A stretch of DNA of 64,000 nt from Longispora fulva (GTDB taxonomy: Bacteria > Actinomycetota > Actinomycetes > Mycobacteriales > Micromonosporaceae), in assembly GCF_015751905.1 (NCBI RefSeq), contig NZ_JADOUF010000001.1, positions 6,944,001-7,008,000 on the forward strand, read 5' to 3'. The notes below the pieces were generated by a model that saw nothing but the letters and a program-made list of their open reading frames with translations, did not search any database and was not told where the DNA came from. Numbering within the stretch: position 1 is the first letter of the stretch; each line of letters opens with the position of its first letter. Both the position numbers and the translations under genes were made by a program. Positions 59,275-64,000 of the stretch are shown here, piece after piece.

Positions 59275-59367
59275 ATGTTTCTTAGGAGAGCTCTGTGGTC
59301 AGCGCAGGTCGACACCCCAAGAAGGACATCGCTGAGGCGCTCCGGCGGGCGCGGGATCTGGGTTTGA
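59275..59367 (+). CDS. Short out-of-frame ORF with strong ribosome site
   Basis: An ATG 8 nt after AGGAGG (59261-59266) opens a 30-codon frame (MFLRRALWSA..., Arg-rich) that overlaps the HicA-like gene in another frame. It may be a regulatory leader ORF that tunes translation of the toxin-like gene, or simply chance; there is no known homologue. Confidence 0.25.
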   Translation: MFLRRALWSAQVDTPRRTSLRRSGGRGIWV

Positions 59368-59516
59368 GAATCGACGAGATCCACCGGGGCCACCGTTGGG
59401 GGCAGGTCGTGTGTGACAACTGCGGCGACAAGTTCGCTATCTTCAGCACGCCACAGGATCCCGGGTCGCACGCCAAGCGCCTGGATGGATTCGTGAGGGG
59501 GCATGATCATGCTTGA
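59295..59516 (+). CDS. Small HicA-like protein, possible toxin
   Basis: A 73-residue basic protein. GRHPKKDIAEALRRARDLGLRIDEIHRGHRWGQVVCDNCGDKF carries a GHRWG motif like the catalytic-His strand of HicA mRNA interferases, plus CDNC, which may bind zinc. GTG 59295 has AGGAG 6 nt upstream. The stop overlaps the following HTH gene, a common toxin-antitoxin layout. The toxin role is an inference. Confidence 0.6.
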   Translation: MVSAGRHPKKDIAEALRRARDLGLRIDEIHRGHRWGQVVCDNCGDKFAIFSTPQDPGSHAKRLDGFVRGHDHA

Positions 59517-60078
59517 GGCGACGATGGCTGCGAGTCGAGGGAGGCCGGCGGTGGCGACTTACGCGTTCACCCTTGTGCTCAACCGGGTGCCGTCCGACGA
59601 GGAACTGGACCAGCTCTTCGAGGCAGGTTGCGACGATGCGTCGTTCGGCACCGAAGGCGGCGGCACAGTCGGGATCGCCGAGTTCGACCGGAATGCCGAG
59701 ACGCTTGCCGACGCCATCGCCTCCGCTGTGCGCGATGTCGAGCGGGTGCCAGGGATCAAAGCGGTCCGGGTCGCCGATGATGACCTGCTCACCCTCGCCG
59801 ACATCGCGACCCGGGTCGGCCGCAGCCGGGAGTCGATCCGGCGATACACGCTGGGCGAGCGAGGCGGCGGTGGCTTCCCGGTGCCGATCAACCCCGGGCG
59901 GGACGGCACCACCTTCTATCGGTGGAGCGAGGTCGCCCCGTGGCTCCGGGAGCGGATGGGCATGCAGGTCGACATCGCATACGCGGCGCTGACCATGGCG
60001 AACCTGGTCCTGCAGGTCCGGATGCACCAGCCCCACGTGGAGCACTCCTCAGCCCTGACGGATCTGCTCGACGCCTGA
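59509..60078 (+). CDS. HTH-domain partner, possible antitoxin
   Basis: A 189-residue protein. The N-terminal 90 residues form an alpha/beta domain (YAFTLVLNRVPSDEELDQLFEAGCDDASFG), followed by a helix-turn-helix of the AlpA/excisionase-like kind (LLTLADIATRVGRSRESIRRY; FYRWSEVAPWLRERM). It is coupled to the HicA-like gene by an 8-nt overlap (ATG 59509, GAGGGGG 8 nt upstream; ATG 59503 also possible). It probably neutralises the small protein and binds the paired operators. Confidence 0.65.
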   Translation: MLEATMAASRGRPAVATYAFTLVLNRVPSDEELDQLFEAGCDDASFGTEGGGTVGIAEFDRNAETLADAIASAVRDVERVPGIKAVRVADDDLLTLADIATRVGRSRESIRRYTLGERGGGGFPVPINPGRDGTTFYRWSEVAPWLRERMGMQVDIAYAALTMANLVLQVRMHQPHVEHSSALTDLLDA

Positions 60079-60123
60079 CGGCCAGCAGAGCCCATCGGAG
60101 TGAGCACGGACCGGCGTGCGGAA

Positions 60124-60153
60124 AGAGGGCCGGCCCAGCAGGGTCGGCCCTCT
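60124..60153. terminator. Terminator between the HTH gene and the carboxylase gene
   Basis: A 13-bp stem with one G-T pair (60124-60136 with 60141-60153, loop AGCA) between convergent genes. Confidence 0.75.
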
Positions 60154-60170
60154 CCGTAACAAGGAAGAAG

Positions 60171-61916
60171 TTAGTCCTTGATCTCGCACAGGACCGCGCC
60201 GGCCGAGACGACCTCGCCCACGACGGCGGCCAGGCCCGTGACCGTGCCGGCCTTGTGCGCGTTCAGCGGCTGCTCCATCTTCATCGCCTCCAGGACGACG
60301 ATCAGGTCGCCCTCGGCCACCTGCTGGCCCTCCTCGACCGCGATCTTCACGATCGTGCCCTGCATCGGGCTGGCCAGGGACGTGCCGCTCGCGGCCTTCT
60401 TGGCCCCGCCGCCGCCACCCCGCTTGGGAGCGGCCTTCTTCGCCGCCGGGGCTGAGCCCGCGCCCAGCCCGGACGGCAGGGTCACGGACAGCCGCTTGCC
60501 TCCGACCTCGACCACGATGGTCTCGCGCGGCTCGGTGTCCTCGGCGAGGGCCGGGTCCGTGAACGGGGCCACCGAATTGACCCACTCGGTCTCGATCCAC
60601 CGGGTGTGCACCGTGAACGGGTCGGACGTGAACGCCTCGTCCCGGATGATCGCCCGGTGGAACGGCAGCGCGGTGGCCATGCCCTCGACGACCAGCTCGT
60701 CGAGCACCCGGCGCGAGCGCTCGAGGGCCTCCTGCCGGGTCGAGCCGGTCACGATCACCTTGGCGAGCAGCGAGTCGAAGTTGCCGCCGATCACGGAGCC
60801 GGACTCGATGCCGGCGTCGACCCGCACGCCCGGCCCGGAGGGGGCCACGAAGCGGGTGACGACGCCCGGGGCCGGCAGGAAGCCCCGGCCCGGGTCCTCG
60901 CCGTTGATCCGGAACTCGAAGGAGTGTCCGCGCGGCTGCGGGTCCTCGGTGATCGCCAGCGGTTCACCGGCGGCGATCCGGAACTGCTCGCGGACCAGGT
61001 CCAGGCCGGTGGTCTCCTCGGACACCGGGTGCTCGACCTGGAGCCGGGTGTTGACCTCGAGGAAGGAGATGGCACCGTCGGTGCCGACGAGGTACTCGAC
61101 CGTGCCGGCGCCGTAGTACCCGGCCTCGCGGCAGATCGCCTTCGCCGACGTGTGGATCTGGGCCCGCTGCGCGTCGGTCAGGAACGGCGCGGGGGCCTCC
61201 TCGACCAGCTTCTGGTGCCGGCGCTGGAGGGAGCAGTCCCGGGTGCCGACCACGATGACGTTGCCGTGCTGGTCGGCGAGGACCTGGGCCTCGACGTGCC
61301 GGGGCTTGTCCAGGTAGCGCTCGACGAAGCACTCGCCCCGACCGAAGGCAGCGACGGCCTCCCGGGTCGCCGACGCGAACAGCTCGGGGATCTCCGCCAG
61401 CTCGCGGGCCACCTTGAGTCCGCGTCCGCCGCCGCCGAACGCCGCCTTGATCGCGACGGGCAGCCCGTGCTCCTTGGCGAACGTGACGATCTCGTCGGCG
61501 TCGGAGACCGGGTCGGCGGTGCCGGCCACGAGGGGCGCGCCGGCCCTGGCGGCGATGTGCCGGGCCGTCACCTTGTCGCCGAGGTCCCGGATGGCCTGCG
61601 GGGACGGGCCGATCCAGGTCAGGCCGGCGTTGGTCACCGCCTCGGCGAACTCGGCGTTCTCGGAGAGGAACCCGTAGCCGGGGTGCACGGCGTCGGCGCC
61701 GGACCGGCGGGCGACGTCGATCAGCTTGTCGATCACCAGGTACGTGTCGCCGGGGGTGTCGCCGCCGAGCGCGAACGCCTCGTCGGCCATTCGGGCATGG
61801 GGGGCGTCCCTGTCCGAATCCGCGTACACGGCGACGCTGGACAGGCCGGCGTCCCGACAGGCCCGGATGACACGGACTGCGATTTCGCCACGATTGGCGA
61901 TCAATACCTTGCGCAC
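60171..61916 (-). CDS. Acyl-CoA carboxylase alpha chain (biotin carboxylase plus biotin carrier)
   Basis: A 581-residue subunit of acetyl-/propionyl-CoA carboxylase. The biotin carboxylase part (1-450) has [17 protein letters not shown], the ATP loop [36 protein letters not shown] and [15 protein letters not shown] linker with Ala/Lys/Gly-rich sequence leads to the biotinyl domain with EAMKMEQ. It carboxylates biotin and works with a separate beta chain not seen here. GTG 61916 lies 7 nt after TAGACT. Confidence 0.94.
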   Translation of the reverse strand: MRKVLIANRGEIAVRVIRACRDAGLSSVAVYADSDRDAPHARMADEAFALGGDTPGDTYLVIDKLIDVARRSGADAVHPGYGFLSENAEFAEAVTNAGLTWIGPSPQAIRDLGDKVTARHIAARAGAPLVAGTADPVSDADEIVTFAKEHGLPVAIKAAFGGGGRGLKVARELAEIPELFASATREAVAAFGRGECFVERYLDKPRHVEAQVLADQHGNVIVVGTRDCSLQRRHQKLVEEAPAPFLTDAQRAQIHTSAKAICREAGYYGAGTVEYLVGTDGAISFLEVNTRLQVEHPVSEETTGLDLVREQFRIAAGEPLAITEDPQPRGHSFEFRINGEDPGRGFLPAPGVVTRFVAPSGPGVRVDAGIESGSVIGGNFDSLLAKVIVTGSTRQEALERSRRVLDELVVEGMATALPFHRAIIRDEAFTSDPFTVHTRWIETEWVNSVAPFTDPALAEDTEPRETIVVEVGGKRLSVTLPSGLGAGSAPAAKKAAPKRGGGGGAKKAASGTSLASPMQGTIVKIAVEEGQQVAEGDLIVVLEAMKMEQPLNAHKAGTVTGLAAVVGEVVSAGAVLCEIKD

Positions 61917-61923
61917 GGTCCGG

Positions 61924-61929
61924 AGTCTA
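61924..61929 (-). promoter_or_regulatory. -10 element for the leaderless carboxylase gene
   Basis: Minus-strand TAGACT, 7 nt before GTG 61916. Confidence 0.5.
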
Positions 61930-61939
61930 GCGGTCTCCG

Positions 61940-61972
61940 TTTCCCGGGGGCCCCGAACGGGCCCCCGGGAAA
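61940..61972 (-). terminator. Terminator of the sugar transporter operon
   Basis: Perfect 14-bp stem TTTCCCGGGGGCCC (61940-61953) with 61959-61972, 29 nt after the binding-protein stop on the minus strand and directly upstream of the carboxylase promoter. Confidence 0.75.
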
Positions 61973-62001
61973 TATCACTGCCCCAGGTCTTGCGTTCCCC
62001 C

Positions 62002-63354
62002 CTACTTCACCGCTTTGTTGTACGCCTCGATCGGCGCCCTCACGGTGCCCGCCGCGTCCGTCATCGCCTCGTCGGCGCTCTTGGTGTCCGTGATCGCCGC
62101 CTCCAGCCCGTCCTCGGCGGCCTTGCGGGCCTGGGGCATCACGCCGAGCGCGCAGCCGGCCGACGCCACCGACGGCGGCAGGTCGTGCAGCTGGGTGACC
62201 GCCGTGCCGAACTGCGGGGCGGCGTCGATGACCGCCTTGCGGTTGACGGGTACGTACCCGGTGCCTGTGTGCCACTGGGCCTGCTGGGTCGGCTGCACGG
62301 CCCACTTCGTGAACTCCCACGCCGCCCGCTGCTCGGCGGCGGAGTGCCCGACCCCGTCGATCCACAGTGAGGCCCCGCCGATCACCGGCCCGCCGGTCGA
62401 CGTCTTCGCCACCTTCGGGAACGGGGCGGTCGCCACCGTGAACTTGCCCTTCGCCGCGTCGAGGTAGCCGCGCAGCGTCGAGGTGGACTCCAGGTGCATG
62501 GCGACCGTGCCCGACTTGAAGGCTGCCTGCGCGTCATCGGTCTTGCGGCCGGTGTTCGTGGCGTTGCCGGACTTCACCAGGTCGGCCCACCACTGGGCGA
62601 TCCGGATGCCGGTCGCGGAGTCGAAGGCGACCTTCGTGGCGAGGCCGGAGCGGCCGTTGCCCTGGTCGCAGTACTGCTCGGCGTTGGTCGCCAGGAGTTG
62701 CTCGACGAACCAACCGTAGATGGCGGCGTTGAAGCCGTACTGGGTGACCTTGCCCGAGGCGTCGCGGACGGTGAGCTTGCGCGCGTACTCGGAGATCTCG
62801 TCCAACGTGCGAGGGGGCTTGTTGACGTCGAGGCCGGCCCGGTCGAACGCCTCCTTGTTGAGGTAGAGGAGCGGCGTCGAGGAGTTGAAGGGCATCGACT
62901 GGAGCTTGCCGCCGACCGTGTAGTAGTTGGCGATGTTCGGCTCGAGCTCGTCCAGGGCGAACTTGTCGGAGTCCACGAAACTCTGCATCGGCACGGCCTG
63001 CTTCGAGTCCACCATGAACCGGGTGCCGATGTCGTAGATCATCACCAGAGCCGGCGTGTTCTTCTGCTGCACGGCCGCCTTGTACTTGGTGACCGTCTCG
63101 TCGTAGCTGCCCTGGTACACCGGACTGATCTTGATCTTTCCGGAGTGTTCCTTGTTGAACGCGCTGGTCAGCGCCTCCAGGGCCGTCGCGTTGGCGCCCT
63201 TCATCGAGTGCCAGAACTCGACGGTCGTCTCGCCCTTGGCGTTGGCGAGCGCGTCGGCCCCGGGCGCGTTCGTCGGCGCCTGGGCCTTGGGCGTGCTGGT
63301 GCACGCGGCGGCGAGGCCGAGAACCAGGAGGAGCGGCAGCAGTCTTCTTTTCAC
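62002..63354 (-). CDS. UgpB-like extracellular solute-binding lipoprotein
   Basis: A 450-residue ABC transporter receptor of family 1 (UgpB/MalE-like). LGLAAAC is the lipobox (Cys18). [45 protein letters not shown] is close to the glycerol-3-phosphate receptor UgpB, and [22 protein letters not shown] and [12 protein letters not shown] are family motifs. The ligand may be glycerol-3-phosphate, a glycerophosphodiester or an oligosaccharide. GTG 63354 has AAAGG 8 nt upstream. It is the last gene of the operon, 12 nt after the permease. Confidence 0.87.
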   Translation of the reverse strand: MKRRLLPLLLVLGLAAACTSTPKAQAPTNAPGADALANAKGETTVEFWHSMKGANATALEALTSAFNKEHSGKIKISPVYQGSYDETVTKYKAAVQQKNTPALVMIYDIGTRFMVDSKQAVPMQSFVDSDKFALDELEPNIANYYTVGGKLQSMPFNSSTPLLYLNKEAFDRAGLDVNKPPRTLDEISEYARKLTVRDASGKVTQYGFNAAIYGWFVEQLLATNAEQYCDQGNGRSGLATKVAFDSATGIRIAQWWADLVKSGNATNTGRKTDDAQAAFKSGTVAMHLESTSTLRGYLDAAKGKFTVATAPFPKVAKTSTGGPVIGGASLWIDGVGHSAAEQRAAWEFTKWAVQPTQQAQWHTGTGYVPVNRKAVIDAAPQFGTAVTQLHDLPPSVASAGCALGVMPQARKAAEDGLEAAITDTKSADEAMTDAAGTVRAPIEAYNKAVK

Positions 63355-63366
63355 GGGCGAGCCTTT

Positions 63367-63999
63367 CTACTGGACCGCACCGGCGGTCAGACCACGGACG
63401 ATGTGCCGCTGCCCGAAGATCACGATGGCGAGCGTGGGCAGCAGGGAGAGCACGACCCCGGCGAGGATCAGGCCGGGCGAGGCGGCCTCGGCGTCGTTGA
63501 GCTGGGACACCCCGATCTGCAACGTCTGGTAGGACGGGTCCCTGACCAGCAACAACGGCCAGAGAAACTGGTTCCAGGCCGTCAGGAACACGTACACCCC
63601 GACGGCGGCGATCGCCGGCTTGGACAGCGGCACCAGGATCCGGAACAGGAACCGCAGGTGCCCCGCGCCGTCCATCGCGGCGGCGTCGCGCAGCTCGGCG
63701 GGGAACTGCCGGAAGCTCTGCCGGAGGAGGAAGGTGCCGAAGGCGCTGGCGAGAAAGGGCAACACCAGTCCGAGGTACGTGCCGGGGCCCCGTGCCAGGC
63801 CCCAGTCGGAGATCCGCAGGTAGTTCGGGATGATGATCGACTCGACGGGCACCATCAGCGTGGCCAGGAAGCCCCAGAACACGAACCTCGGCAGCCGCAG
63901 GTACACGAACGCGTAGGCCGCCAGGACGCTGGTGAACAGCTGGCTGACCGTGATCAGCCCCGCCTGGATGGCCGAGTTGGCGTACTGCCTGGCCAGCGG
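63367..63999 (-). CDS. UgpE/MalG-like sugar ABC transporter permease, C-terminal part
   Basis: The frame is open to the window edge, so the N-terminus is missing. The 210 visible residues hold four to five membrane helices and the EAA loop ELRDAAAMDGAGHLRFLFRI with the following LVPLSKPAIAAVGVY. It forms the channel together with a second permease that should lie just upstream outside the window, and serves the UgpB-like receptor. Confidence 0.88.
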   Translation of the reverse strand, partial: PLARQYANSAIQAGLITVSQLFTSVLAAYAFVYLRLPRFVFWGFLATLMVPVESIIIPNYLRISDWGLARGPGTYLGLVLPFLASAFGTFLLRQSFRQFPAELRDAAAMDGAGHLRFLFRILVPLSKPAIAAVGVYVFLTAWNQFLWPLLLVRDPSYQTLQIGVSQLNDAEAASPGLILAGVVLSLLPTLAIVIFGQRHIVRGLTAGAVQ

Positions 64000-64000
64000 C

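Overview
The window is high-GC DNA densely packed with genes on both strands. It looks like the chromosome of a filamentous actinomycete, most likely of the Micromonosporaceae. The evidence is a conservon (CvnA-D type signalling cassette), SCO4848-, SCO6745-, DUF6879- and DUF5753-type proteins, a GNAT pair resembling mycothiol synthase, a GlnR-type box before a type II glutamine synthetase, and many genes whose start codon sits 6-7 nt after a TANNNT -10 element (leaderless starts). The family-level placement is inference. No rRNA, tRNA, CRISPR array or intact transposon was seen.

Layout. 1-1529: end of a YihY/BrkB membrane protein, a His/Asp-rich protein and two small membrane proteins. 1748-8693: a nucleoside uptake and salvage run (BMP lipoprotein, twin-ATPase, two permeases, cytidine deaminase, thymidine phosphorylase). 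8686-10802: cupin, DUF4272 protein and LtrA. 10750-15071: an RlmA-type methyltransferase, glnII between two copies of a 23-bp repeat, and a DUF6879 / XRE-DUF5753 cassette whose regulator is frameshifted. 15176-22258: adenosine deaminase, aminopeptidase N, an alpha-ketoglutarate-semialdehyde-dehydrogenase-like enzyme, a flavoprotein and a secreted GH16 glucanase with a ricin-type lectin domain. 22392-26961: a complete branched-chain amino acid (Liv) ABC transporter.

27267-35720 is the most unusual part. A complete conservon (very long NIT-domain kinase, roadblock, DUF742, GTPase) faces a convergent two-gene unit. That unit encodes a second roadblock protein and a large protein with an IS110-transposase-like but catalytically eroded N-terminal domain. 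The large protein ends in the same C-terminal module as the conservon kinase. I propose it as a domesticated-transposase branch of conservon signalling.

35764-44542: an acidic conserved protein, an orphan HypX-like protein, then deoxyribose and nucleobase salvage (deoC with two aldehyde dehydrogenases, upp, a phospho-sugar mutase). With the BMP transporter, cdd, deoA and add, these genes make the window a dispersed nucleoside catabolism region. 44575-58063: a Ser/Thr kinase, an M20 amidohydrolase, methyltransferase, N-methyltryptophan-oxidase-like enzyme, membrane serine-hydrolase-like protein, LpdA-type quinone reductase and smaller enzymes. 58151-60078: a DoxX/TetR pair with two operators, and a toxin-antitoxin-like pair behind two operators 21 bp apart. 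60171-64000: acyl-CoA carboxylase alpha chain and the end of a sugar ABC transporter operon.
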